Shown: positions 25,342 through 34,117, counted from the stretch's first letter. The stretch is DNA of 64,000 bases from Streptomyces sp. SS1-1 (GCF_008973465.1 NZ_WBXN01000004.1:5682501-5746500), one strand, 5' to 3'. The notes: generated by a model from the letters alone, not told the origin. Program-made: numbers and translations.

Positions 25342-26190
25342 CCACCCGGACGGCGGATCACCCCGCCACGGCCGGTGACGTGACGGGCCCAGCCCCGCAC
25401 CCCACGCACGGCGGATCCGCCGCCACCGCCGGTCACATGGCGGGCCGAGCCCCGCACCTCCCCGCACGGCCGAGCCCCGCACTCCCCGCACGGCCGATCA
25501 CCCGTCACCGCCGACCCTGCGACGGGGCGGGCCGAGCCCGACACCCCGGCCCGCCCGGCACGCGGCCCGGCCCCGGCGCCGTACCCCGGATCACGGGAGC
25601 ACCCACCGTCCCGCGCCGCCTCCGCCGGTCGCGCGGTCGCCCGGCCCCCGCTGCCCGGACATCACGCCGCGGCCGTCCGCGCGGGTGGGGTCCACCGCCG
25701 TACGGCCTCTGCTGGGCGCCTTCGGGGTCGGCGGCGGACGCCCTGCGGCAGCGGTCCGCGACCGAGGCCACCCACCCGGTCGGGCAGACGCCTGGCCGAC
25801 TGCCCTACGGGCCGCACGCTTCGACTACCCGCGCCCGCTGTCCGCCCCCCGGCAACGCCCACGCGGTACAGCCGGCTACGGGGCGTCGAGCGGCCCGAGT
25901 CGCCCTTGCCGGGGGGCAGGGCAGCCCTGCCGACGGCCGTGCGGGCCGGCCGTCCGAGCCCGCCGGCCCCGGCGCCGGCCCCGCGTGGCAGCGTCGGCCG
26001 CGTGGCGGAGTGACGGAGTGGCGCCGCACGCATGTCCGTCCACGCGTCGGAGCCAGGCCCCGCACGCGGCCCCTGTCACGCCCGCCCCCGGCGGAACCCG
26101 CGGCCGCGGTTCCCCCGACCGGCTCGCGTGGGTTGGCCCGGGCGGGCAGGATGCTGCCCGTACTCCTTTCACGTGACCTGGGAGGCCCGG
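25342..26190. other. Gene-less stretch, about 850 bp
   Basis: Several frames stay open by chance, but none has recognisable domains, a ribosome binding site or normal Streptomyces composition of residues; they are strings of R, P, G and A. The first 200 bp are tandem repeats (listed separately). The remainder shows no tRNA, hairpin cluster or family I recognise. The final 20 bp contain the ribosome binding site of the next gene. Confidence 0.6.
25353..25548. repeat. Imperfect 58-bp tandem repeats
   Basis: Units at 25353-25410 and 25411-25468 are both 58 bp, each opening GCGGATC and ending with CCCCGCAC and a GCACG boundary. A truncated 24-bp unit (25469-25492) repeats the GCCGAGCCCCGCAC end, and a diverged unit (25493-25548) begins GCCGATCACC. 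A 58-bp period is not a multiple of three, which argues against coding. Confidence 0.75.
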
Positions 26191-27318
26191 ATGAGTGGGA
26201 CCGCGCCCGCGCCCTTCACCGCCGACGACTACCGGGCCCGGATGGAGCGTGCCGTCGGGGCCGCCGCGGGGGCCGGGCTCGCCGGGCTGCTGGTGGCGCC
26301 CGGACCCGACATGGTGTGGCTCACCGGGTACTCCCCGCCCGCCGACACCGAACGGCTCACCCTGCTGGTCCTGACCGCCGACCACGGGCCCGTCCTCGTC
26401 GTCCCCGCCCTGGAGGCCCCGGACGCCGCGAAGGCCGCCGGCGCGCCCGTCATGACCCTGCGCGACTGGACCGACGGCCAGGACCCCTACGCCGCCACCG
26501 CCGCCCTCCTGGACGCGAGCGGCCGGTTCGGGATCAGCGACAACGCCTGGGCGATGCATCTGCTCGCCCTCCAGCGGACCCTGCCCGGCACCTCGTACGC
26601 CTCCCTCACCGACGCCCTGCCGATGCTGCGGGCGGTCAAGGACGCGGCCGAGCTGGAGCTGCTGGCCGCCGCGGGCGCCGCCGCCGACGCCGCGTTCGAG
26701 GAGATCCGCACGGTCCCCTTCGGCGGGCGCCGGGAGTCCGAGGTGGCCGCCGACCTCGCCGGACTGCTGCGACGCTTCGGGCACTCCCAGGTCGACTTCA
26801 CCATCGTCGCCTCAGGACCGAACGGCGCCGACCCGCACCACGAGGCCGGCGACCGGACGATCGAGCGCGGCGACATGGTCGTCCTCGACTTCGGCGGCCT
26901 GAAGGACGGCTACGGCTCCGACACCTCCCGCACGGTCCACGTCGGACCGCCCACCGACGAGGAGCGCCGCGTCCACGACCTGGTGCGCGCCGCCCAGGAG
27001 GCCGGGTACCGGGCCGTCCGGCCGGGCGCGGCCTGCCAGGACGTCGACCGGGCCGCCCGCGCCGTCATCGACGAGGCCGGCTACGGGCCGTACTTCATCC
27101 ACCGCACCGGTCACGGCATCGGCGTCACCACGCACGAGCCGCCGTACATGATCGAGGGCGAGGAACAGCCCCTGGTGCCCGGCATGTGCTTCTCCGTCGA
27201 GCCGGGCGTCTACCTGCCCGGCCGCTTCGGCGTGCGCATCGAGGACATCGTCACCGTCACCGAGGACGGCGCCCGGCGCCTGAACGACACCACCCGGGAG
27301 ATGGTGATGGTCGACTGA
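26191..27318 (+). CDS. M24 family metallopeptidase (Xaa-Pro dipeptidase/aminopeptidase type)
   Basis: 375 aa. An N-terminal creatinase-like domain (VAPGPDMVWLTGY) precedes the pita-bread catalytic domain. The five metal ligands are visible in order: D in LDFGG, D in GSDTSR, H in RTGHGIG, E in SVEPGVY and E in RIEDIV. It should remove or cleave dipeptides with proline in the second position in the cytoplasm. GGGAGG five bases before ATG 26191 sets the start; an ATG at 26032 opens into non-coding-like sequence. The APH-like gene follows after 58 bp. Confidence 0.9.
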   Translation: MSGTAPAPFTADDYRARMERAVGAAAGAGLAGLLVAPGPDMVWLTGYSPPADTERLTLLVLTADHGPVLVVPALEAPDAAKAAGAPVMTLRDWTDGQDPYAATAALLDASGRFGISDNAWAMHLLALQRTLPGTSYASLTDALPMLRAVKDAAELELLAAAGAAADAAFEEIRTVPFGGRRESEVAADLAGLLRRFGHSQVDFTIVASGPNGADPHHEAGDRTIERGDMVVLDFGGLKDGYGSDTSRTVHVGPPTDEERRVHDLVRAAQEAGYRAVRPGAACQDVDRAARAVIDEAGYGPYFIHRTGHGIGVTTHEPPYMIEGEEQPLVPGMCFSVEPGVYLPGRFGVRIEDIVTVTEDGARRLNDTTREMVMVD

Positions 27319-27376
27319 CCGGCACCGCCCCGGAGCAAGGAGCCCCCGTCCACCCCCGAGCGACAACGGCGCGACC

Positions 27377-28306
27377 ATGACCCAGGCACCGACACCCACC
27401 GCGGACACCGTCCGCCGGCTGGTCCGTTCCCTGATCGAGGACGGCGCCGGCGGTTCGGCCGGCCCCGAGATCCGCCCCGCCTCCCCGGGCGCCGACCCCA
27501 CCACCTGGCTGGTCGGCACCCGCCATGTGCTGCGCCTCGCCCCCGACCGGGAGGCCGCCGTCCGCCAGCGCCGCGAACTGCGGCTGCGCGAGCTGGTCCG
27601 CCCGCACGTGCCCGTCGCCGTGCCGACGAGCGTCGCCCACGGCGAGTGGGCGCCCGGCCTGACGTACACCCTCGACACCCGGATGCCCGGCGCCCCGGGC
27701 ACCGAGAACAAGGTGTCCGCCATCGGCGAGGCCGACCTGTCCGGGCTGCTCACCGGCCTGCACCAGATCTCCGTACGGCAGGCCGAGACGCTCGGCGTGC
27801 CGCGTGCCGCCCCGCGCTCGCTGGAGTCCCTGCGCCGCACCGCCGAGGGCGCCGCGGCCCGGCTGGCCGCCGCCGACGAGTTCGACGCCGAGCGCCTGCG
27901 CCAGCTGACCCGGCCCGCGGCCGTGCAGCTCGGGGCGCAGCCGAGTGCTCCCGTCCTCGTGCACCACGCCCTCACCGGCGACCACCTCGTCGTCAGCGCC
28001 GACGGCCGGGTGCGGGGCGTCCTCGGCTGGGACGGCACCGTCGTCGGCGACCCCGCCGAGGACATCGCGGGCCTCGCGCTCGCCGTGGGCTCACCGGCCG
28101 CCGTCCGCGCCGCCACCCTCGCCGGGTACGGCGCCCGCCCCTGTCTGCGCGGCCTCTGGCTGGCCCGCTGCGACGCGATCACGCGCCTCGCGGCCCGCCT
28201 GGACGGGCAGGGCACGACCCCCCTGCCCGTCCTGCGCACCTGGCTGCGCAACGCCTGGGAGGCGATCCTGCTGGAGCGGGTCTCGGACGGCGACCCCGAG
28301 CCCTGA
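27377..28306 (+). CDS. Aminoglycoside phosphotransferase-fold protein with altered catalytic loop
   Basis: 309 aa of the APH/choline-kinase superfamily. The C-terminal half has LTGDHLVVSADGRVRGVLGWDGTVVGDPAEDIAGLALA, which lines up with the Brenner loop (HGDxxxxN) and the metal-binding DFG/DWE region: the Asp of GD and a later Asp remain, but the His is Thr and the loop Asn is missing. It may be a weak kinase or a non-catalytic relative. Follows the M24 peptidase on the same strand. Confidence 0.7.
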   Translation: MTQAPTPTADTVRRLVRSLIEDGAGGSAGPEIRPASPGADPTTWLVGTRHVLRLAPDREAAVRQRRELRLRELVRPHVPVAVPTSVAHGEWAPGLTYTLDTRMPGAPGTENKVSAIGEADLSGLLTGLHQISVRQAETLGVPRAAPRSLESLRRTAEGAAARLAAADEFDAERLRQLTRPAAVQLGAQPSAPVLVHHALTGDHLVVSADGRVRGVLGWDGTVVGDPAEDIAGLALAVGSPAAVRAATLAGYGARPCLRGLWLARCDAITRLAARLDGQGTTPLPVLRTWLRNAWEAILLERVSDGDPEP

Positions 28307-28311
28307 GACGC

Positions 28312-28330
28312 CCGAGTCCACAAGCCTCGG
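28312..28330. terminator. Weak hairpin between convergent genes
   Basis: CCGAG and CTCGG with a 9-nt loop between the APH-like stop and the treZ stop. Only 5 bp, so low confidence as a terminator. Confidence 0.3.
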
Positions 28331-28345
28331 CTCCCTGAGACCCGG

Positions 28346-30091
28346 TCAGGACTGGAGCAGGACCACTCCCGACTCGCCCGGCACGTGCAGTACGCCGTCC
28401 GCCCCCGGTGACTCCACCGGCTCCCACGCGGCCAGGACCTCCGCCTTGCGCGGGCCCAGCGGGATCGCCGCCGGGCGGTCGGAGAGGTTCACGGCCACCC
28501 GGACGTCACCGCGCCGGAAGGCGAGCCAGCGGGCCTGCTCGTCGTAGGCGACCTTGGTGTCGGCGAGGTCGGGGTCGGTGAGGTCGGGCTGTTCGTGGCG
28601 CAGCGCGATCAGGCGCCGGTACCAGGCGAGCACGCGCGCGTGCGGCTCGCGGCCGGGCTCGGACCAGTCCAGGCAGGAGCGCTCCCGGGTCGCCGGGTCC
28701 TGCGGGTCCGGCACGTCCTCCTCGGCCCAGCCGTGCGCGGCGAACTCCCGCCGCCTGCCCCGCCGTACGGCCTCGGCGAGCTCGGGGTCGGTGTGGTCGG
28801 TGAAGAACTGCCAGGGCGTGCCCGCCGCCCACTCCTCTCCCTGGAACAGCATCGGCGTGAACGGCGCCGTCAGCGTCAGCGTGGCCGCGCAGGCCAGCAG
28901 CCCGGGGGAGAGGGAGGCGGCGAGCCGGTCGCCCTGGGCGCGGTTGCCGACCTGGTCGTGGGTCTGGGTGTAGCCGAGCAGCCGGTGCCCGCCGACCCGC
29001 GTACGGTCCAGCGGGCGTCCGTGACGGCGCCCCCGGAAGCTGGAGTAGGTGCCGTCGTGGAAGTAGCCGCAGGTCAGGGTCTTGGCCACGGCGGCCAGCG
29101 GCGCCCGCGCGAAGTCGGCGTAGTAGCCCTGGGACTCGCCGGTCAGGGCCGTGTGCAGGGCGTGGTGGAAGTCGTCGTTCCACTGGGCGTGCAGTCCGAG
29201 CCCGCCGTTCTCGCGCGCGGTGATCAGCCGCGGGTCGTTCAGGTCGGTCTCCGCGATCAGCGACAGCGGCCGGCCCAGCTCGGCGGCGAGACCGTCGACG
29301 GCCGTGGACAGCTCCTCCAGGAAGTGGCACGCGCGCGTGTCCACCAGCGCGTGCACCGCGTCGAGGCGCAGCCCGTCGATGCGGTAGTCCCGCAGCCAGG
29401 CCAGGGCGCTGCCGACGAGGAAGGCGCGCACCTCGTCCGAGCCGGGCGCGTCCAGGTTCACCGCGGCGCCCCAGGGCGTCTGGTGCCGGTCGGTCAGATA
29501 CGGCCCGAAGGCGGGCAGGTGGTTGCCGGACGGGCCGAAGTGGTTGTGGACGACGTCCAGCACCACGCCGAGCCCCAGCGCGTGCGCCCGGTCGACGAAG
29601 CGTTTCAGCGCCTCGGGTCCGCCGTACGGCTCGTGCACCGCCCACAGCGAGACCCCCTCGTACCCCCAGCCGTGCCGGCCGGGGAAGGGGGTCAGCGGCA
29701 TCAACTCGACGTGTGTGACGCCCAGTTCCGCGAGATGGTCGAGCCGGTCGGCGGCGGCGTCCAGGGTGCCCTCGCGCGTGTACGTGCCGACGTGCAGCTC
29801 GTACAGGACCGCGCCGGGCAGCGGCCGGCCCGCCCACTCGGCGCCCCACGCGAACCGCCCGTGGTCGACGACCGCGCTCAGCCCGTCCGGGCCGTCCGGC
29901 TGCCGGAGCGACCGCGGATCGGGCAGCACCGGCCCGTCGTCCAGCGCGAAGCCGTACCGGCTGCCGTCCCGCGCGTCCGCCTCCCCCCGCCACCATCCCG
30001 CACGCTCCGGGTCGGGCTCCAACGCGCGCGTGGCGCCGTCGCAATGGAGCGTGACCCGGTCGGCCTGTGGTGCCCACACCTCGAACTGCAC
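28346..30091 (-). CDS. treZ: Malto-oligosyltrehalose trehalohydrolase
   Basis: 581 aa GH13 enzyme. An N-terminal beta-sandwich (FEVWAPQADRVTLHCDG) precedes the barrel. DGLRLDAVHAL carries the nucleophile Asp, SLIAETDLND the acid/base Glu, and YTQTHDQVGNR the third catalytic Asp; VVLDVVHNHFGPSGNH is region I. It releases trehalose from the maltooligosyl-trehalose made by TreY. In many actinobacteria treX, treY and treZ are clustered; here treZ is 4.2 kb from treY, with four other genes between them. The start at 30091 is divergent from the DUF1707-FHA gene, with 182 bp between. Confidence 0.96.
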   Translation of the reverse strand: MQFEVWAPQADRVTLHCDGATRALEPDPERAGWWRGEADARDGSRYGFALDDGPVLPDPRSLRQPDGPDGLSAVVDHGRFAWGAEWAGRPLPGAVLYELHVGTYTREGTLDAAADRLDHLAELGVTHVELMPLTPFPGRHGWGYEGVSLWAVHEPYGGPEALKRFVDRAHALGLGVVLDVVHNHFGPSGNHLPAFGPYLTDRHQTPWGAAVNLDAPGSDEVRAFLVGSALAWLRDYRIDGLRLDAVHALVDTRACHFLEELSTAVDGLAAELGRPLSLIAETDLNDPRLITARENGGLGLHAQWNDDFHHALHTALTGESQGYYADFARAPLAAVAKTLTCGYFHDGTYSSFRGRRHGRPLDRTRVGGHRLLGYTQTHDQVGNRAQGDRLAASLSPGLLACAATLTLTAPFTPMLFQGEEWAAGTPWQFFTDHTDPELAEAVRRGRRREFAAHGWAEEDVPDPQDPATRERSCLDWSEPGREPHARVLAWYRRLIALRHEQPDLTDPDLADTKVAYDEQARWLAFRRGDVRVAVNLSDRPAAIPLGPRKAEVLAAWEPVESPGADGVLHVPGESGVVLLQS

Positions 30092-30273
30092 GGACGGTTC
30101 CCCTTCGTCTGCTCACGGTGACGTAGCCCGTCCATGGTGCTCCACCGGAGATCGATCCGCTGTGGGATCCACCCTTTCGCGGCGGTTCTCGTGCCGCGCG
30201 GCCCGCCGTCCGCCCCGGCCGCCCTTTCCCCGTTTTCTGGACAGCCGGGACGCGCTGACCGACAATCGGCACC

Positions 30274-30825
30274 GTGACGTCGTCCTTCGAGTTCCACACG
30301 TACCCCGCGCGGTTGTCCGACGCGGAGCGCGACAAGGCGCTGAAGGTGCTCCGCGACGGCGTCGCGATGGGCCGGCTGTCGCACGACACGTTCGTCCGGC
30401 GCATGGAGCTGGCCCTGGCCGCCCGCCGCTCGGACGAACTCCTCGCGCTCACCGCGGATCTGCCCTCGCAGGGACGGCTGTCCCGCATGGTGTTCGGCAC
30501 CGTCGAGGCGGTCTCCGGCTTCACCGTACGGCTGCGCCGCGCCTGGCAGGCCGAGCGGCTGCCCAAGCTGCTGCTGCCCCATCCCGCGACCGGGCATCCG
30601 CTGCGGATAGGCCGCGACCCGGCCAACGGGCTGCGGCTCACGCACGAGACGGTGTCCCGCGTGCACGCCGAACTCAGTCACCAGGCCGGTCTGTGGGTGC
30701 TGCGCGACCTCGGCTCCACCAACGGCACCACGGTCAACGGCCGTCGTGTCATCGGGGCCGTCGTCGTCCGGGAGGGCGACCAGATCGGCTTCGGGCGGAT
30801 GGCGTTCCGCCTCGCCGCGCACTGA
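30274..30825 (+). CDS. DUF1707-FHA domain protein
   Basis: 183 aa. Residues 10-65 are a DUF1707 domain (LSDAERDKALKVLRDGVAMG, then FVRRMELALAARRSDEL). The C-terminal 95 residues form an FHA domain: LRIGRDPANGLRL, TVSRVHAEL and LGSTNGTTVNGRRV contain the Gly-Arg, Ser-x-x-His and Thr-Asn-Gly signatures that read phosphothreonine. It is likely a cytoplasmic phosphopeptide reader downstream of Ser/Thr kinases, with DUF1707 often linked to envelope proteins. GTG start at 30274. Confidence 0.9.
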   Translation: MTSSFEFHTYPARLSDAERDKALKVLRDGVAMGRLSHDTFVRRMELALAARRSDELLALTADLPSQGRLSRMVFGTVEAVSGFTVRLRRAWQAERLPKLLLPHPATGHPLRIGRDPANGLRLTHETVSRVHAELSHQAGLWVLRDLGSTNGTTVNGRRVIGAVVVREGDQIGFGRMAFRLAAH

Positions 30826-30878
30826 CGGCGAACCGCCCACGGCACTGACGGCGGGCCGGCCGCGACCCCGCGGGGTGA

Positions 30879-30924
30879 CCCAAGTCGCTTTGCCCGCCGT
30901 GGTGTTGACGTACTGCCCAAGTCG
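30879..30924. promoter_or_regulatory. Direct repeat around a TTGACG box upstream of the M14 gene
   Basis: CCCAAGTCG occurs at 30879-30887 and 30916-30924, 37 bp apart, flanking TTGACG (30905-30910). The repeat could bind an activator or repressor. No good -10 at 17-18 bp was found, which is compatible with an activated promoter. Confidence 0.35.
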
Positions 30925-30990
30925 TGACTGACTGTGCGTACACCATGCACACCAGGTGAACCGACGGCACCACATTCGTGGAGGTGTGCC

Positions 30991-32346
30991 CTGCCGCCCC
31001 TCCTGCGTTATCCGACCGTCGACGAGCTCGGGGCGCGAGCGGCCTCGCTCGTCGCCCGCCATCCCCGGCAGGCGCGGTTGCGCCGGGTCGGGACCTCACG
31101 GGCCGGCACGCCCCTGTGGCTGCTGTCCGTCGGCCACGGCGGCCGCCAGGCCCTCGTCGTGGCCGGGCCGCACGCCAACGAGCCGGTGGGCGGCGCCACC
31201 GTCCTGCGGCTCGCCGAGCGCGTCCTGGCCGACCCCGCTCTGCACGAGGACGCCGACGCCACGTGGAACCTGCTGCTCTGCCTCGACCCCGACGGCCTGC
31301 GCCGCAACGAGGGCTGGCTGCGCGGCCCGTACGCCCTCGGCGACTACTTCCGGCGGTTCTTCCGGCCCGGCTTCCTGGAGCAGCCCGAGTGGCTGCCCGA
31401 CGGCGCGGACGCCGTGACGCTGCCCGAGACCCGCACCCTGCTCGCGCTCCAGGACGAGCTGCGGCCCTTCCTGCAGTGCTCGCTGCACGGCGTCGACGTC
31501 GGCGGCGGCTTCGTCGAGCTGACCCACGACCTGCCCGGCCTCGCCCAGCGCGTCGCGCACAGCGCCGCCCGGCTCGGCATCCCGCGCGAGCTCGGCCCGT
31601 ACGACACCCTGTACTGGCCGGAGCTGGGCCCCGCCGTGTACCGGATCCCGCGGCCCCGGCGCGGCGATCTGGCCGCCGCCATCACCGAGGCGGCCGTGGA
31701 GTCGACCTGGTTCCACCCGCACCGGTACGGCACCGTCACCGCGGTCGTCGAGGCCCCCATGTGGGGCGTGGCGGCGGTCGAGGACGGGGCACCGCCCACC
31801 GACGAGGAAACGGTTCTGCGCAGAGTGAGCCACACCCTGCGCGACGACACCCTCGTCCTGCGACGGCTGCTGGAGCGCCTGCGCCCGCATCTGCCGGCCG
31901 GAACCGAGACGGCCCGGCTGCTGGCCCCGGTCGACGACTATTTACTGGTCTGCCCGGGCCTCGCCGACACCTGGGACCCCGACGTCCCGGACCCCGTCGG
32001 CACCCATCCGCTGCCGCTGCTCAGCACCGCCCATCTGGCCGCCCTGCGCATCGCCGGACGGCGGCTCGCCCTGCGCACCGCCGGACTGCTGCACCAGCTC
32101 GTCACGGGCGCCGGCCACGACCCGGCGGGCGTCCTGCCCGAGCTGGAACGGTGGCTCGACACCTGGTGCGACGACTACCGCGACGGGTGCGGGGCCCGCT
32201 GGATCCCGGTCGCCCGGCAGGTCGAGTACCAGTCGCGCGTGGTGCTCTCCGCGTTCGAACTCGCCCACCGGCACGCGTCCGGACGATCCCGTTCGGGTGA
32301 GTCGGGCTGGAACACCGGGGCCGCCGTGCCGATGCATCGGGAATGA
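30991..32346 (+). CDS. M14 zinc carboxypeptidase-family protein, likely CTG start, TTA codon
   Basis: 451 aa from CTG. Zinc ligands H61 and E64 (GPHANEP) and H166 (SLHGVD) are present; E254 in VVEAPMW is the likely catalytic Glu. No signal peptide, so probably cytoplasmic. GGAGG lies exactly six bases before CTG 30991, and the N-terminus LPPLLRYPTVDELG aligns with VSSLTELRYPTPAELA of the paralogue at 32793. The only other in-frame start is GTG 30934, without a good ribosome site. Codon 318 (31942-31944) is TTA, so translation would need the bldA tRNA. The stop overlaps the inhibitor gene as ATGA. Confidence 0.82.
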   Translation: MPPLLRYPTVDELGARAASLVARHPRQARLRRVGTSRAGTPLWLLSVGHGGRQALVVAGPHANEPVGGATVLRLAERVLADPALHEDADATWNLLLCLDPDGLRRNEGWLRGPYALGDYFRRFFRPGFLEQPEWLPDGADAVTLPETRTLLALQDELRPFLQCSLHGVDVGGGFVELTHDLPGLAQRVAHSAARLGIPRELGPYDTLYWPELGPAVYRIPRPRRGDLAAAITEAAVESTWFHPHRYGTVTAVVEAPMWGVAAVEDGAPPTDEETVLRRVSHTLRDDTLVLRRLLERLRPHLPAGTETARLLAPVDDYLLVCPGLADTWDPDVPDPVGTHPLPLLSTAHLAALRIAGRRLALRTAGLLHQLVTGAGHDPAGVLPELERWLDTWCDDYRDGCGARWIPVARQVEYQSRVVLSAFELAHRHASGRSRSGESGWNTGAAVPMHRE

Positions 32347-32756
32347 CCCGACGCACCACACTCGCACGAGGCGGCCTCCTCGCGGCCGCCGCCGCCCTGC
32401 TCCTCGGCGCCGCCGCACCCCACGCGGCGGCCCAGCGGGCGGACTCCGGCAACTGGCTCTTCGTCACCGTCACCCAGGGCGACGGCCGGCACGGCGAACG
32501 CCCCGGCCGGCTCCTGCTCTGCGACCCGCCCCAGGGCCACGCCGAGGCCGCCGAGGCCTGCGCGCAGCTCGACGCGGTGGACGGCGACATCCGCCGGCTC
32601 GAACGGCGTGACACCTACTGCCCGATGGTCTACGCGCCCGTCACCGCCCACGCGCGCGGGGAGTGGAACGGCCACCCGGTCGACTACCGCGAGACCTTCG
32701 CCAACGGCTGCGGCCTGAAGGCACGCACCGGCGCGGTCTTCGCCGTCGAGGACTGA
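32343..32756 (+). CDS. Subtilisin inhibitor-like (SSI family) secreted protease inhibitor
   Basis: 137 aa. Signal peptide of about 30 residues (LARGGLLAAAAALLLGAAAP). The mature part has the SSI pattern: LLLCDPPQGH, AEACAQLDAVDGD, YCPMVYAPVTAHARGEWNG and FANGCGLKARTGAVF, with four cysteines for the two family disulfides. The reactive-site loop has Met-Val as the likely P1-P1' pair, as in classical SSI, so subtilisin-type proteases are the expected targets. Translation is coupled to the M14 gene by an ATGA overlap. Confidence 0.93.
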   Translation: MTRRTTLARGGLLAAAAALLLGAAAPHAAAQRADSGNWLFVTVTQGDGRHGERPGRLLLCDPPQGHAEAAEACAQLDAVDGDIRRLERRDTYCPMVYAPVTAHARGEWNGHPVDYRETFANGCGLKARTGAVFAVED

Positions 32757-32768
32757 CCGGACCGCCGG

Positions 32769-32820
32769 GCTGCACGCGCGCGTACCGGCGGCTCAGCCCG
32801 GCCGGTCGCGCGCGTGCAGC
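32769..32820. terminator. Long perfect hairpin between inhibitor and convergent M14 gene
   Basis: A 14-bp perfect inverted repeat (32769-32782 and 32807-32820) with a 24-nt loop that includes the stop codon of the opposing gene. The right arm encodes the last residues of that protein (ARDRPG region). Very stable; suits termination of both transcripts. Confidence 0.7.
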
Positions 32821-34043
32821 GCCGCCGCGAGCACCGTGCGGGACTGGTGCTCGACCTGGTGCTCCAACGGCACCCAGCGGGCCCGGAACCGCTCGGCGAA
32901 CGCCTCGCTCCAGGCCGCCACCAGCTGGTCCAGACGCTGCGCCCCCCGGTCGTCGGCCTCCCGCAGCACCCGCAGCAGCATCGCCGCCGCCCGCAGCGGC
33001 AGCCGGCGCCCGAACGCGTCCACGCTCCCGATGTACGCCATCGTGCCGTCGGCGGGCGGGGTGCGCGTCCAGTCCGCGGCCAGCCCCGGCACCAGCTCCA
33101 GCGCCCACCGCGCCGCCCGCAGCAGCGGCCCGTCGACGCCCGCCAGCCGGGGGCGGGCCTGGGCCAGCACCCGCTCCACCTCCAGCGCGTCGCGCAGCAG
33201 CCGGGCCGCCAGCCGCCGCATCGCCCGGTCCGGCGCCGGGTGCGGGGCCGGGTCGTCCACCAGGTCGCTGGCCCACATCGGCACCTCCACCACCGCGGTC
33301 AGGCCGCCGTAGCGGTGCACGTGGTACCAGGTGCTGCTGCGCGCGTCGTCCGGCATGCTCGGGTACGCGGCCCGCACGTCCGGCGCCGGCATCACATGCA
33401 CCCCCGGACCGGACGCCGGCCAGCCCACCGCGTCCGACGCGCCGGTCTCCACCGGGATGTGCAGCTGGGCCGCCGACTTCGCGAACGGCTCGGCGAGCCC
33501 GGGGACGTCCCGGGTCAGCTGCACCCAGCTGCCGCCCAGGTCGGTGCCGTGCAGGGTCACCTGGAGGTAGGGCCGCAGCTCGTCGATGACCGCCGTCAGC
33601 GCGCGGGTCTCGGGCGGCAGCAGGCCGGGAGGCAGCGTCGCCGGCGCCCACTCCGGCTGCTCCGGGGCCGCGGGCCGGAAGAACCCGCGGTGGTAGTCGT
33701 ACAGGCTGCGCGGCGCCGGGGTGACGTGCAGGCTCGCCCCGTCGGGGTCCGCGCACAGCATGAAGTGCCAGGAGACGTCCGTCCGCAACTCGCGCTCCAG
33801 CAACACCCGTTCGGCCACGGCGAGCAGCGCGGGTCCGCCGGAGGGCTCGTTGGCGTGGGCGCCCGCGACCACCAGGACGGCCCGGGCCGCGTGGCCGATC
33901 GACAGCAGGTGCAGGGGCCTGCCCGCCCGGGAGACCCCCACCTGCCGCAGCGCGCACAGCGCGGGGCGGTGGGCGGCCAGCGAGCGGGCCGACCGCGCCA
34001 GCTCGGCAGGTGTGGGGTAGCGCAGCTCCGTCAGGGAACTCAC
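32793..34043 (-). CDS. M14 zinc carboxypeptidase-family protein (paralogue)
   Basis: 416 aa, a clear paralogue of the protein at 30991, with the same order of segments: RQVGVSRAGRPLHLLSIGH, GAHANEPSGG (His and Glu zinc ligands), VTLHGTDLGG (third ligand) and VVEVPMWA (catalytic Glu region). No signal peptide and no TTA codon. GTG 34043 is chosen by alignment with the paralogue; GTG 34052 is possible. Convergent with the inhibitor gene. Confidence 0.85.
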   Translation of the reverse strand: MSSLTELRYPTPAELARSARSLAAHRPALCALRQVGVSRAGRPLHLLSIGHAARAVLVVAGAHANEPSGGPALLAVAERVLLERELRTDVSWHFMLCADPDGASLHVTPAPRSLYDYHRGFFRPAAPEQPEWAPATLPPGLLPPETRALTAVIDELRPYLQVTLHGTDLGGSWVQLTRDVPGLAEPFAKSAAQLHIPVETGASDAVGWPASGPGVHVMPAPDVRAAYPSMPDDARSSTWYHVHRYGGLTAVVEVPMWASDLVDDPAPHPAPDRAMRRLAARLLRDALEVERVLAQARPRLAGVDGPLLRAARWALELVPGLAADWTRTPPADGTMAYIGSVDAFGRRLPLRAAAMLLRVLREADDRGAQRLDQLVAAWSEAFAERFRARWVPLEHQVEHQSRTVLAAALHARDRPG

Positions 34044-34117
34044 CCCCGTCACGTCCGCCCGGCGTCGCCACCCGCAGTACCCCACGGACTCGTTGAGCTG
34101 TCAAGAAGCACACGGGG

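Noticed and set aside
25353..25548. CRISPR array
   Set aside because: The repeats are adjacent with no spacers, imperfect and 58 bp long; no cas gene is present.
24324..27380. A 1018-codon open frame on the plus strand
   Set aside because: It is antisense to the deaminase, out of frame with the PDZ and M24 genes, and made mostly of R, P, G and A. It is an artefact of GC-rich third positions; no domain is seen.
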